In this document: in pieces, positions 23,959 through 36,940 of the stretch
Layout: every line of letters starts with the position of its first letter
Numbering within the stretch: the first letter of the stretch is position 1
NCBI GenBank assembly: GCA_947095535.1
Contig: OX352773.1
Span: 154,932,771-154,996,770 of the forward strand
Length of the DNA: 64,000 nt
Direction of reading: 5' to 3'
Source: Poecilobothrus nobilitatus
Taxonomy: Eukaryota > Arthropoda > Insecta > Diptera > Dolichopodidae
Program-made: the position numbers and the translations under genes
The notes under the pieces: model-generated
What the model was told of the DNA's origin: nothing
Database searches by the model: none
Seen by the model: only the letters and a program-made list of their open reading frames with translations

Positions 23959-23984
23959 CGGTATTTAATATGAATTCATAAATT

Positions 23985-26810
23985 AATTCGCCTAAAAATA
24001 TGCAATACCTTACAAAAGCTTATAATAATATATGTATAAGAAAAATGGAATAAAAAAAATTAATAAACTTTTTATTTCTTTTCAAATAAAGTTTATAGGA
24101 GTTCTTATTGAATGTAAAGTGTATTTTTTATAAAGTGACTTTTGTTAAATCCAAAAAAAAAATATTTATACTACACATATTATGATTATATGAATATTTT
24201 ATGTGAATATTGAATAAGTAGTACATATACTTATATCAATATCAAGTATAGTAAAAATGGTTGATATAGTACAAAAAAAGGAAATAAAAATAATCATATA
24301 CTTATAGAGGATAAATAATAAATATTTTTCAACTTTTATTTGATTTTCATTAAGAATAATAATTATTCATTATTTTATATACTACTTTTTAATAAAATAT
24401 AATATGACTTTTTTTTTGAATTGCTTTATTTACTCTTTTTCGAATATACATAAGTGTATATTACATAAATATTGGAATAATAAAATATATTCCTCCTACT
24501 TGAGTTTTTAATGAATTTCAAATTTATGATTTTTGCCTGCACCATGTGAATGAGTCGTATTTGTAAGTCTGTTAAACGGTCCGTAATGTTAAGGATGATA
24601 ATTAGAAAACGCTTTAACCTAAGCAAACTTGTTTTATATGTAAAAAAAACTATTTTACTATTTATATTCTTCAGTATATAAAAAATGAGACTCTTTAATG
24701 AAATAATTAACAAAATGTAATTTAACTCTTCTGGCAACAAGAAATTGAGCATAGAATGTAAAACGAACATAAAATACACAATAAATCAAAAATGTTTTGA
24801 GACAAGTTAATAAAATTTTGTTTAAATGGAAAATCATTCCTTATTGGAAAATCAAAAAAAAAAGTATTTTAGATCTATTTTATTGTATTTTTTCTAAGTA
24901 TGATATTTTTATATATTTGGTATTCCCATTTGCTAGCAAAATCAGAAAGATCTCCATAATAAATTTATTTGATTACTATTAAAATTTTGTCGTAAAATAA
25001 AACATAACAAGAACGTCCAAAAAGATCCCATTTCCGATTTTCTGGGAATTTCGGTAAACAAATTTTAGGATAAAAAAAAACATGTCTGCTAGGGTCCTTT
25101 TTTCTAAAAATATCCTTGACTATTTTACTTTGAAAGTATTGATACTGTTGTAAAAATTTCTTATTTTTTCAATCAATGAGTTCAGAAACTTACAATGTGA
25201 CTCCCATTTTTAAATAATATTTTTACCAGCGGGTTTAACAGGTAACATATACACCACTCTAACATATTTATTTTAAATGCGGTTCAATATTTTTTTTCAT
25301 TTTATTTTCTCAATTTTATTCCTTATATCGAAGAATTGCATTAAAGTTTAATAATAATAAGGAATGATATTTTGATACAGTCTCTACTCTACACTGTTTT
25401 TTCCTCATATTTAATTATTTTTTAATGTGTATTTAATTCTAAAAATAGATTAAATAACTTATGCTTTCAATTATAATTACAGCATCATTAAAATCTATTA
25501 AGTATATAATAATAAAATTTTATATCTTGACAAATCGAAAATAACAATGGCAATTATTATAATATGTAAAGCTCACTCTCAAATATTATTTTTTAATTAT
25601 GCATTATATCTAAAAGTACGATCAATTTATGAATATGTTTTACTAAAAACAAATATTTATATTATATATATATATATATATGTATAAACAATTTCTATAT
25701 AATATATGCATATATAATGCACTCGATTCTCGAATGCTTGTAATAAAATCTGGTTTATTTGCATATAATTAGCTTTTTAATGCAGTCATCAGGAAATAAC
25801 AGAATTTTACAGTGTCACATCAATTCATGAAAACCACACCTAACCTACTTGTTATTTTGTTTATGAATTTATAAGTGGAAATTTTGTTATTAAAAAAAAA
25901 TTGTTTTAACTGATGCATGATATTAACATTATTAATAACATACATGTTATAACAAAAATATGATGCTTTTTTTAAATAAACAAATAATGAAATCAAAAAA
26001 TATTTTTAATTCAGTTTACACGAAAATATTTGATAAAAAGATTGATATTGGTCTTAAATATTTAATTGTTAGTTTAAAAATGCATCGAAGGTATTCTTGT
26101 CTTAACTTTTTCATACACTTAAATGCGAAATTTATTACCATATATATTTTTATTTGTCCTCGATATATGGATTGCTACACCGTAAATCTGATTGAAACCA
26201 AACTTTGATGACATGTTTCTCCCAGTCTCGAAAATATCAAACTCTATTTTCTTTCGTTTTGTTAACTGTTTTCGGACCAACAATTTTTACGTTTTTCATT
26301 TCTTCTTGAATTTAAATTTTTTTAAAGGTTTGTTACGCATATAACGCATATAAAATCTATTAACCCAATTCAATATGTCGAATTTGAGCTAAAAACGAAG
26401 AAGAATACAGTTACCTTTGTTAATTCTAAACTAGCTGTAGGAATCCTTTATAGCATTTGAAATACAATACATGTACTCTTAATCTGCTTATATATAAAAA
26501 AACATTTCATTATTTTTAATATAAAAAAATTTTGATAGCTCCGTGAACTCCGTAATTGAATTTGCGAATTATAAAATTTAATTGATATTATATTAAAAAT
26601 AAATGAAACTTAATTTATAATAAATAATATATTATTTAAAATTTATTAAAAACTCTCGCAATGCAAACTCGAATTGTATAACAACTAACGATTAACAATC
26701 CATCGGTTTACCAACTAGATATAACAACAGAACAAATATAGAGAGCAACTTGTACTTTGTAAAGAGCAATGCACACTTTAAACTTTACAATATATCGACC
26801 TTATTTTCCT
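23985..26810. other. intergenic, nothing recognised
   Basis: About 2.8 kb, very AT-rich, with a TA run at 25,659-25,680. The longest frame is 117 codons on the minus strand (24,426-24,779); it has no motif, signal peptide or splice context I can defend. Frames at 24,797-24,982 and 25,960-26,208 are equally unsupported. Confidence 0.4.
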
Positions 26811-26998
26811 TTAGGGGCCTAGTGGGTAAGTGCGTATAAAATACGATGTAAACACCGAGGGAGTATGGGTTCGAATCCCACACACGTCGTAAGAGTTATT
26901 CCCCCTTACGACATTTACGGCCACGCCTGAACTGGAAAGGCTGTGTAATTTACTGTCCACATTTATGTGGCAGAGAAATGCATTAAAAAAAAAAAAAA
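26811..26998 (+). mobile_element. tRNA-derived SINE, type A
   Basis: The head is slightly 5' truncated (starts 'ggggcctagtgggtaagtgc'). The B box is GGGTTCGAATCCC. The post-head hairpin is intact: GTCGTAAG 26,886-26,893 and CTTACGAC 26,905-26,912. Then follow 'GCCACGCCTGAACTGGAAAG', 'TTATGTGGCAGAGAAATGCA' and a poly(A) tail. Confidence 0.8.
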
Positions 26999-26999
26999 T

Positions 27000-27640
27000 T
27001 TTTTTCTTTAAAAATATTTCTCTATTTCAACAAATCATAAAAATTGTCAGATACTTTCAGGATGATACCAATACTTTAAGGATGAATCATAACAAAAGTT
27101 TAAACAAATTTTTAATATTTAATGAGTGTTATAATATTTTATGATTTAGATATTGCATTATCTTGAACGCTACTTAAATTTTGTCACAATTTTTTATTAG
27201 TTTATTTATAATATTATAGAAATGATCTGTATAATTCCTGTCAATGTTGTTATTCTGTTTCCCTCGACATTATGCCATTTTTTTACCACTGTGAATTCAA
27301 ACGAAATGAAGAAATGCAATAAACGTGCACTAAAAATATTTTATAAATTTTGGTATAAGAAATGTCCATATAGCAGATTTAAATTAATTTAAGGTAATCA
27401 GATAGTTAAATTTCTTAATTATTATATATTCTTTGTTATTCTGTGTTATATGTCCATTTCTCAAAATCCCAAAGTAACAAATTCCTAAAAATTTCAAAAA
27501 TTTAAAATCATAATCCCAAATTTCAAAATCCCAAACACAAAATTCCAAAATTGGAAATTGACAATGTAAACAAAATAATAAATGAGAAAATTGTAACTCA
27601 TAGAAATTGTCAATCCTTTATTAGTGTTTTGTTCGTATGA
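27000..27640. other. intergenic, nothing recognised
   Basis: AT-rich. A short run of degenerate direct repeats, 'caaaatcccaaa', lies at about 27,460-27,560. Confidence 0.35.
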
Positions 27641-27649
27641 TGTTATGTT

Positions 27650-27835
27650 TGAAAATAATTGGAGGGATTTTAGAGTTAGCTACAAAATTAGAGTTCAATC
27701 ATTTATTTTGCTTTGGTGGTTGCCATTTTAAGTTCTTTGATGTTAAAATATGTATAGATACATATATAAAAAATTTATTAGGAGGGTTTTTAGAGTTGGT
27801 TACAAAATTAAAGTTTCAATAATTTGTATAGAGGT
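27650..27835. repeat. family E end fragments
   Basis: The terminal phrase of the E element ('ggagggattttagagtt' then 'acaaaat') appears twice, near 27,660 and 27,780, in the same orientation about 120 bp apart. The 61-codon frame at 27,637-27,822 is formed by the two copies. Confidence 0.5.
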
Positions 27836-29025
27836 GGTTTGTCGGTGGCAGCCCCACTTTTTTAAATTCTTTGCTATTGTTAGAGAAATCAATTATTTTA
27901 AATTCTTTGCTTATTGTTGCTAGCCTGTGTTTGGTATTTTATGATTGAGTTTTTGAGAAATGGGATTTCGTACCTAACCTGTATTGTCTTACCGTTTTCA
28001 AAGGTTAAAAAAAGGTCAAAAAAGAAGGTTAAAACAAGTAAACTAATTATAAAAATTCTACAATCTTAAAGCATAATTTAACAAGAAAAATGTAAACTGA
28101 TTATCAAAATTCTTCAATATTTTATTCTAATATTAAAAAATTATTTTTAATATTGTTAATAAAACTTCAAATCAATTCAACACCCGAAAGTTATTTTTTT
28201 CAATAAATAAAAATGGATCTACTAAGAGCATTATTAGTTTACCCTATAGTCTGTTACATATAGCATATACCTCTTCAGAAAGATGAACACTTTTCATCTA
28301 CATTTTCTAAATATTTAAATAACACTATACATTCATTTGTACGAAAATGTGGATACAATAAATTACATATTATTATTTTTATATAATGGTACACAAAATG
28401 GAGGGAAAAAAAACCATAATATATGATATTATCAACGTGATGTGATGAAGCATCAAAATTTAAATGGAAAATGTACTTTGTATTTTAATATTTGCATATT
28501 TATGGTATGTATTTAAATATTATGTATTTTATTTATCATATAGTGTTGACAAATCTAAGATCTTTGGTGCTAGGTGGTTGATAATTTTAAGTATAAATAC
28601 CTCTTCTTCCTCAAAATTTTTCATTCAAAGATGTAAAGGTGTTTAAACTTAACACCCATATATGTTCGAAATATATATATATATGTTTTTTAAAAAAGAA
28701 AACAAGTAATGAAAAAACCAAGGTTTTTCACAAAAGCTTTTCCAAAATTAAAAAATTATTCCATAAGTGTGGTTAAAAAGTATATATTATGTAGGTATAT
28801 TGAAAAGTAAATTTATAGTAATATAAATAAAAATTGAAAAAAATCGTTAGAAAAATTTGGTAAAAAATATTGGGAAAAATTAAGTCACACTTTTGTCAAT
28901 TTTAAGGTTAAATCCTAATATTATTAAGAAAAGTGGTTAACATCAAAAATAAAAATATTGTAAATATATAGAGGTATATAGAGGTATATGCTATATAGAG
29001 GTATATGCTCTAAATTTTGTATATT
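27836..29025. other. intergenic, nothing recognised
   Basis: AT-rich. 'atagaggtatatgct' is repeated near 28,970-29,010. No gene seen. Confidence 0.35.
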
Positions 29026-29029
29026 TCTT

Positions 29030-29395
29030 CAAAAAAACATTTCTACATATGTTCAAGTTACAGGTGTTTAAAAATAAGAAATTTTCATTTTTTGATCCCT
29101 CACAAATCCTAAACGGAAGCGACACAAAAATATTTTCTGAAATAACACATTCTTATTTCTAACTAGAAAATTAAACTCCTCTCAAAATTCTCAGTTTCTA
29201 ACTTAAATCGTTTGAAAAATAGAAGGCTCAAAATTATTTATTTTTTACGATACTTATCCGTAGTTAAAGTTTCATTGCTTTATTTTAAACGGTGTAGAAG
29301 TTTTGCAAACATCCAGACAGACAGACAGATAGACAGACGAAAAGACGGACAGAGTGAAACTAATAAGTAAATAGGTACATTTTTTAAAATATTTT
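29030..29395 (-). repeat. family B fragment with (CAGA)n tract
   Basis: Minus-strand family B: 'caagttacaggtgtttaaaa', 'ggtgtagaagttttgcaaac', then a tract of CAGA units (29,312-29,335) where other copies have GGAC, and 'acagagtgaaactaataag' at the end. Confidence 0.6.
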
Positions 29396-29458
29396 GAAAA
29401 TCGGTTAAAAGCAGTTTTATAACTTTAAGGTTTTAAATTACATCCAAACAAACGTATA

Positions 29459-30040
29459 CAGGGTGCTTCTGACTCGATGGTCTTCCTTGAAATGGGTTAT
29501 CGGGCATGTCGAGACGAACAAAAAATTGTATTGGGGGGTTAAAGATGCTTTAGCGACTTTTCATAAAAAGAATAATTGAAGAATATAAAAATGTGTTATA
29601 ACACACAAAATGTGTTAACACACTTTTCTATTGTGATTGAAAATAATACAGCGATTGAAAATAACAAACTATTCTTTATAACTCAAAAACCGCTAAAGAT
29701 AGAGAAAAAATTATTAAGTATTAATTATAGGACTTGAAAAGCTGTTTCGAAATATGCTAAACTTTCTAACTGTTATGATATGGGAATCATTAGTACACAA
29801 AAATTAACTGACTGAAAAAAAGCTGACAACTTACTCTACAAAACGCATTTAATTTTTCATCTCCCTATAGCAAGCCATTCAAAAGTTATAAATTTTTTTA
29901 TAAAAAGTTACTAAAACATCTTTAACTCCTCTTATCTCGAAAAGGTTCAGAATAAACCCCCTCTCCCATACAATTTTTTGTTCGTCTCGACATGCCCGAT
30001 CAACCATTTCAAGGAAGACCATCGAGTTGGAAACATCCTG
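29459..30040. mobile_element. MITE-1, TIR element with about 77-bp inverted ends
   Basis: The left end starts CAGGGTGCTTCTGACTCGAT and the right end, inverted, starts CAGGATGTTTCCAACTCGAT. The ends match over roughly 77 bp with a handful of mismatches. TA (possibly TATA) lies directly outside both ends (29,455-29,458 and 30,041-30,044), fitting a Tc1/mariner-type target. The 580-bp interior has no transposase. The 73-codon minus frame at 29,879-30,100 is formed by the right arm. Confidence 0.85.
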
Positions 30041-30044
30041 TATA

Positions 30045-30610
30045 TGTAATATATGTACATAATAAGTACATATAAGCATTAATGTTTTGAAATTAAACAA
30101 GCCTTCATTTTTATCTTTTGAATGAATTTGAATTGAAAAGAGAATAATTTTATCTTTTACAAAACACTAATTTACAATTTTTGTTTTGTTTTTTTTTTCC
30201 TTTTAAATTTTACTACAAAAGTAATTATTTTATAAAACTCATGACCTACAAAACCATTTATTCTTAAAAATCACAAAGCTATTGATTTTTTGTTCAAAAT
30301 ACATGCTTATGGTTTATTATAACGTAGTTTATTATATTCAATCCGTTTTTGTTTTTTGCAACATATTTTCTAAGTTAACTGAATTTAAGTCAGTTACCCT
30401 TTCATCTAAAAAACAAAACATGATAATAATGTTATATGTATTAGAATAAAACAATCCTGTGATAATAAACTTTTTCAAAAGAAAAAATCATATACATACA
30501 TACATACATATTTACTACTCATATTATGCATTTCTTTTCATTCCAAAGACAAAATTTTGTAACATGACATGAGAACAATTATAGCTCTAATTTTAATGTC
30601 ATTAACTCAC
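30045..30610. other. intergenic, nothing recognised
   Basis: AT-rich spacer with no recognised feature. Confidence 0.35.
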
Positions 30611-30613
30611 TTA

Positions 30614-30722
30614 AGGTGATGACCGCTCCGTGCAGCGCTTCTAAGGCCCTTTTCTATTTGGTCAAGTTCCATTTAAAACAATGTATTCTGCTTGAACGTC
30701 AAATCGCCGCGGATCATCACCT
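30614..30722. mobile_element. MITE-2, 109-bp TIR element
   Basis: AGGTGATGACCGCTCCG at the left end and, inverted, AGGTGATGATCCGCGGCG at the right. TTA lies outside both ends (30,611-30,613 and 30,723-30,725). The interior is more GC-rich than its surroundings. Confidence 0.65.
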
Positions 30723-30725
30723 TTA

Positions 30726-31305
30726 TGCTATTTAAGTTCCCTATTAGTTCATTAGTTCTATTAGGCCAAAGTCAAAGAATCTTAAATAAATTTCATTAAT
30801 ATAGAGTAAACTGGAGTCCATTCCAGAAAAACTTTTTAGATATATTATGTATGTATGTACGTATGTATAATGCAAAATGTTTGAAGCTTAGCCAATTGCT
30901 TCATATAATATTAAAAGCATTTTATTCGATAATTTTTGTATTTATATTATTTTCAATATAATAAAAAATAAATATGTTAGTTTGTTGCATGGCCATGGGC
31001 ACTTTCAGCTTTTTAAAGAGTATATTAAGAATGTACACATACATATATAGTTATTTACTTTCTCAAAACAACATCTATTAAGAAATAATTTATTTTAAGA
31101 TAAGATAATATATTAAAATTAATATGCTAAAATATACCGCTATTTAAAAAGGTAAATTAAACTCTGTTGCATAATATTAAATTTTTCTATTTGTTATTTA
31201 TTAAATTTATGAATTAATTGTTTCATTATATATTATTCATATTATGTTTTGCAAACTTATTTAGAACAACGTTTCTTTTGAAATTTAACAAAATTAATTA
31301 AAAAA
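30726..31305. other. intergenic, nothing recognised
   Basis: AT-rich with a GTATGTAC run near 30,845-30,865. No gene seen. Confidence 0.35.
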
Positions 31306-31309
31306 ATTA

Positions 31310-31790
31310 AAGGTATTCACGAGTTGGTACAAAAGTGCAAATTTTTTTTGCACCGTAGCATATATTTGCACCAACTCGTGAACAACCCTAGCACGAACTG
31401 TCAAACTAGGGTTGTTCTTGAACTGTCAAATATCGTTGATGTGCTTGTTTTGTTTACATAAAAATTTAATATGTTTACCAAAAATTTCAGATATTTGTAT
31501 ATCTTCATACGCTTGACTTAATAAATAATCAGAAATAAGTTTTTTTCCACTTTTTTTAGGCATTTTTTAAATTTTTATCTCATATAGCGCTTAGAAAAAA
31601 TATATAAACAAACTTTGCAATGGTCTTGCACAAATATGCAGGTCTTGCATAGTCTTGCAAAATTTTGCACTTTTTTCTACATGAAAACAACAACAAATCG
31701 TGCACTTTAACTGTCAAAAAATTGAAATATGCTACGGTGCAAAATTTTACACTTGTGCAAGACCACTTTGCACCAACTCGTGAATACCTT
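31310..31790. mobile_element. MITE-3, TIR element
   Basis: The left end 'AAGGTATTCACGAGTTGGT' and inverted right end share at least 20 bp, then both continue to 'TTTTGCACCGTAGCATAT' after a few indels. Total inverted ends are about 50-65 bp. Nested sub-terminal inverted text ('ttgcaccaactcgtgaacaa', 'gaactgtcaaactaggg') suggests internal rearrangement. The target duplication is unclear. No transposase frame. Confidence 0.8.
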
Positions 31791-31993
31791 ATTGTTTACT
31801 TTTAGACTTGAGAGTAAAATTACGTGCAAACTCAAAAAAAAAAAAAAAAAAACGGAAAGCTGATGTAACTTTTCTAAACATAAAATGATAACTATCAACT
31901 TTTAAATTACAAAATATGTAATTTAAAAACATTATGTAGATAGTTCCCTGAATTTTTTTGTGCAACAAAAATAACAATGCGAATTATGTACTC

Positions 31994-32475
31994 TGTATGT
32001 TCACAAACTCCGAAATCGAGTCGAGTTGATTATCATGTACAAAATTAAATAAAATGTCAAGGGTTCACAAACCGTTTTTGAAATCAAGAACGTAATTTGA
32101 CATATTTTTGTTTATATTATTATTCCAAGTAAATAAAAAGTTAAAATATAAATAAAAAGTTATTGTTAAAAGTAATTAAATAAAATCAACAAAATTTTTG
32201 TTTTGATTTTTGACAACAAATTCAAAATAGCAAAGGTTATGAAAAATGTTTTAAAATACTCTAAAATGGAAAAAAAAAAATCGAAAATTCATGGACGAAC
32301 GTGATTTTGAGGTGATTTTCAGAAAATCAAGTAACGAGCTGATTTTCTTTGACAGATAAATTTTTGAAAAATGTATGGGAAATCAAGAAAAAAAAGAACG
32401 AAATCAACTTAATTTTCGAAATCATCTCGATTTCTCAAAATCAAGTGTTTGTGAACGTACATCTCATCTCGAATA
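31994..32475. mobile_element. MITE-4, TIR element
   Basis: The left end 'TCTGTATGTTCACAAAC' pairs with the inverted right end 'AGATGTACGTTCACAAAC'. Both arms then contain 'GAAATCGAG.....GTTGATT'-like text. It lies about 200 bp from MITE-3. The 78-codon frame at 32,349-32,585 is partly in its right arm and is not a gene. Confidence 0.6.
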
Positions 32476-32479
32476 AACG

Positions 32480-34074
32480 CCAGTTTAGCTTACGTAATTT
32501 TAAATTTAAAAAAAAAAAAAATTATATTAAGAATATTGAAATAATATATAAGCAGACATTTTATCACTCTAAATTTAAACTTTAATAAAAATTTAAATCG
32601 GAAATCATTTTAAAAAGAAATAAATTAATTTACATACATACATATGTATTTACATAAATAGAATTGAACAAATTTTGATTACTTAAAGAAACAATGGAAT
32701 TTAAACGAGATATTTTTTTTCACGAGACAGAACTTTTTTTAAAAAAAGTTTTAAAAACAGACATACATATATAGGTACATGCATATCTCATATTATATAA
32801 AAAATTCTAAAAATAATGGTTTATATTTTACAACATTAACACGGTACTTGATGGTAAAACTTAAATATCTATATATTATGTACCTTAATACTTGTACGTG
32901 TGTATGTATCTAAAAAAAAAAAAACAATATTTAATTTATCAACAATTCATCAATTTATCAGAATCTATTTTTTACTTACCATGTGTTTTAAATAAATAAT
33001 TATTAATAACACTTTTTTTAATATTACTAAACGACTTGACTAATGAATTTCTTTTAAAAGCAAATTTCTTTATTGTAATTCTTTCGCAGAACCAAATAAC
33101 TAACAAAACAAAATAACGTTTTTTTTCTACTAACTTTAAAAACACTTACAAAAATTTGAATTTGACAATCACAAATGTAATTCTACGTCGCAAAAGTTGA
33201 ACTTGGATCAACTCTATTTTTTTAGCCGATTTTTAGAAAATTTGCGTCGAGTTTTCCTACTTATATTATTTTCATATCATTTAACTTGTTTATGACAGTT
33301 CACAGAAAATAGTTCATAGAAAATTTTTAAAATTTTTATTAGCTCTGAACCTAGTACAAATTTTGACAATATAGTTAAAAATTTTGAAATTTGTTTTTGA
33401 AGTTTTTGAAAAAATAAAAATAGACCCATACGTTACATGTAGGTATAGCTGTTCACTACGTACATATATTATTAATATTATTATTTTTAATTTGAGTAAA
33501 TTTCAGGGAATTTTTATTTTAAAATTATTATAATTATTAAATATATTATAATATTTGTAAAAAATTATTTCCCCGTACGAAAAATACACGCACGCATGAG
33601 TCCTGAACACTAAAATGAAGAAAAAGGAATATCAATTTTTTGAAGACTTCAGTTAAGTTCATATATTACTCAGGAAAGTAAAAATTTAACGTACCGAAAT
33701 AAATTTTGATATAAAGTGTGGTGGATATTTATGCCAAAATTTTACCTATCAATAGCAGCTAAATCATATAGATATACTCGTATATATGTATTATTCCTAG
33801 ATAGGCAACAAAGAAAATATTTTCAGTCAATTTTAACAAAAAGCTAAGTGAACGCTTCTATGTATTGCTTTAATTTCCTCAAAAATAGTTCGCTAAAAGT
33901 GCAAATAGTTTCATTTCACAAGTACATAGTTGACATTTTTAATAACTTTTTATTTTAACGGTTTAAATAATTTTTATTTTTAAAAAAAATGTTTTATTAA
34001 ATAAAATAACAACTTAAAATCTCTTAAAATGAGTTTATGAAATTATGAGAAACTTTAAATTATTTTCATAAATA
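32480..34074. other. intergenic, nothing recognised
   Basis: About 1.6 kb of AT-rich DNA. A small hairpin-like block at 33,182-33,258 has 'gttgaacttggatcaac' inside loosely inverted 'acgtcgcaaa' and 'tttgcgtcg' arms. Confidence 0.35.
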
Positions 34075-34076
34075 TA

Positions 34077-34551
34077 AGGTGAAGCCAAAATAATGTCGAA
34101 TATTCGCGGCGGTTGACGAATTTCGCCATTGACCCACAAGGGCGACGGTGGCGGCTGGCGAAAACAGGTGTTTTAACAACAAGAAATGACAATTTTTCAG
34201 TTTGCAAAATTCAAATTATTGAGTAGTCAATCGAACCGACTATTATTTTTAATTTTAAATTTAAAAATTTAATAAAGGTTAATTTTAAATTTTAAATAAA
34301 AAAAATTTTTGCATTTTTATTTTTTAAAAATTTAAATTCATTTTCACTTGTTTATTTATTCTAACTTTGATTGATTTTGATTGATTCTATTCTTATGTAA
34401 AAAAAATTAGAAATTATATTAATTTTGCCACCAACGAAAAAATCGCCGCGAATATTCGCCATCATTGTGGGCAGTTCCATTTAAATACATGGATGGCGAA
34501 AAAACATTCTGACAGCCGTCGCGAATATTCGACATGATTCTGGTTTCATCT
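34077..34551. mobile_element. MITE-5, TIR element with TA target duplication
   Basis: The left end AGGTGAAGCCAAAATAATGT matches the inverted right end AGATGAAACCAGAATCATGT, and both continue into CGAATATTCGCG(G/A)CGG, about 40 bp in all. TA flanks both sides (34,075-34,076 and 34,552-34,553). 'CGCGAATATTCG' recurs as a sub-terminal motif near 34,450. The interior is AT-rich with no frame. Confidence 0.8.
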
Positions 34552-34554
34552 TAA

Positions 34555-36940
34555 ACAGTTGAGTGAACGAAATGTATATGGATTATATACCTACCATGGT
34601 GCTTACATATCCATACATGTTGCATATGAATATTTTTGACAGAATGCCTTAATTTAGGAAAACTATATAAGAAAAAAAGAAAGACTAGTGGGCTACAATC
34701 ACCTTTCTAATATATTTCTAAATTCTAATATACATAAGTATGTATCTATTTAAATAAACAAATTACATGAGACCATAATTCGAGAAATGAAAGTTCTTAA
34801 AAATTTTTTGGAAAAAATGCAAAATTTTAATTTGAAAGTATATGAAATTAAATGTACATAAAATTATACTATAAATATAATCTAAACATCGGATTATATA
34901 CAATTTTAGTATTAGAATAAAATTTGAAATTTTTCAACATATCAAAAATTTAACTTCCAACTCAAAACCTTAATTATAAACCTCAACTTGATACCAGTTT
35001 GATGACTGCGCTCGTCCTGTTCCTAATATAAAAACTATTTCAAAACTTTTTTTTGTCATTTCATTAATTTAATTTTTAAAAAATAAATGATTTTTGACGT
35101 TTAAAATAAGCAAATTATTATAAAAATATCAAAAAACATTTATTAAACACTGTAAAATCCATAGATATATTACAAATAGATAAGAAAGAAGGTATAGTTT
35201 TCTCTTTTCTTCTTACCTGTTTTCCTATCTTAAGCGTTCCATTCAAAAATCCCCATAATGCATTTTATAATAAGTTATAATCTATTAGATTTTAAGTTGT
35301 TATATTACTTAATAATTCAAATGTGTTGTTTTCAAAATAAAAATAAAATTTAACTAAAGTTATTAAATACATTTTATATATATTATATACATTATTTATT
35401 ATACATTAACATAGTTATTAAATAAATACTTATAGTAACAAAATAAGTGAAAAAAATCTTTAACTATTTCTGAAGAAACTAAAGCAATACATAAGCACGG
35501 TTCTCTAAGCTTTTTCTCAAAATTAAAACTAAAAATATTTTGCCTCATTGCCAATCTATTGATAATATATCTATGGTAAAACCCAATGAGAGTGTTATAC
35601 CAAAGCCACCTATATACTGACTTTTTAATTTTTTTTAAAATTTAATTTAATTTCAATTAGAAATTACTTTATTTAATTTTTTATTAACAAAGAATTGTAT
35701 TTTGCTCTAATCGTATTTAAATTAATACTTTATTAAATATCAAAGTGTCGCGCGACGCGAAGTATCATGTGCATTGTGCCATCTTTTAAGTCGAGGCGAT
35801 GTGTCAAAAGCAAAACTTCAAAAATTATATAATTGGTCGCTTTTTTTCCCAAAGAAAAAATTAATGTTTTGTTTATTTCATTGTTCATCTTCAATACATT
35901 TTACATATGTAATAATAATCATATCATAATCATCCTTGTTTTTTTTTTAAATTAAATTTTACTGTAATTTAATCTAATTTTATAAGTAAACAAATAGCAA
36001 AATTAAGGTTTGTTATTATATTTTCTATACCCATCATTCTGTTTACATTTAGGTAGCACAAGTCCATACAAATTTCTTTTGATGTTAAACTATTTGGAAC
36101 TTTGGAAGATACATTAAACTATTTAAACTGAATAAATTGTTAAATGACTTTTTTTTAATTTAATCCCACTCATAAATAAACGCATCTGATTGTTATTAAT
36201 ATTCTGTTTGTATCAATTTCTGACTTCTATATTCTCTATACAAATACCTAAACACTGTATAAACACACTTATATGTATTTGTACTGCTAAAGTAGTAGAA
36301 ATATGACTTGTATATTTAATATGTACATATATAAAATTGTAGGTATAATATGTGATACACAAATTGTTTTGTACAAATATTTTGAGACTTGAGTAAAGAC
36401 CATAAATTAATAATAATAATAATGCAGCGATACAAATAATAATTATGACAAAACAACATTCTAATAATTTTTTTGAACAAAAATATTAGATAGAAACTAA
36501 ATCTGGGCAAACTATTAAAATGTATTTTTTATCCAATTCCAACATATTATTGCACTCATTAAATGTATGTTTAGTTTATGTAGTTATATAGTTTAGTTTT
36601 ATTTCATAAAAACTTTTACATTACTTGTTAACTCTACTAAATGTAACTATGTAAGCATTATTTTGCACAGATAAGCACGAGTATATTTCTACTGCTCTTA
36701 CAAATTGTTTTGAGAATATAAATTTGTTAGAAAGAGATAACTTTATATTTGTAGAAATATATTCCTTACAAAAAATTTAAAACCACTGTAAGCGAAGTAA
36801 ACTATATAATATACTCATCTTTTTTTAACACATGCGCACAATGTAATCAACTAATGAAAACAAATATCTCTTATTCAGTTTTTCATATAACGCGCTTATT
36901 TCAATTCACAATAGATAATCAATTATTTTTATTCCCAAGT
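34555..36940. other. intergenic, nothing recognised
   Basis: About 2.4 kb, AT-rich. A short CpG-dense patch (gtcgcgcgacgcg, 35,747-35,759) stands out. The 64-codon frame at 36,316-36,510 has no motif. Confidence 0.35.

Noticed and set aside
23691..23981. 96-codon frame with a poly-leucine tract
   Set aside because: It is the (TTA)n microsatellite read in one frame; there is no other coding signal.
24426..24779. 117-codon minus-strand frame
   Set aside because: Composition (Ile, Leu, Lys, Tyr, Asn) is that of random AT-rich DNA. No motif, partner exon or context supports it.
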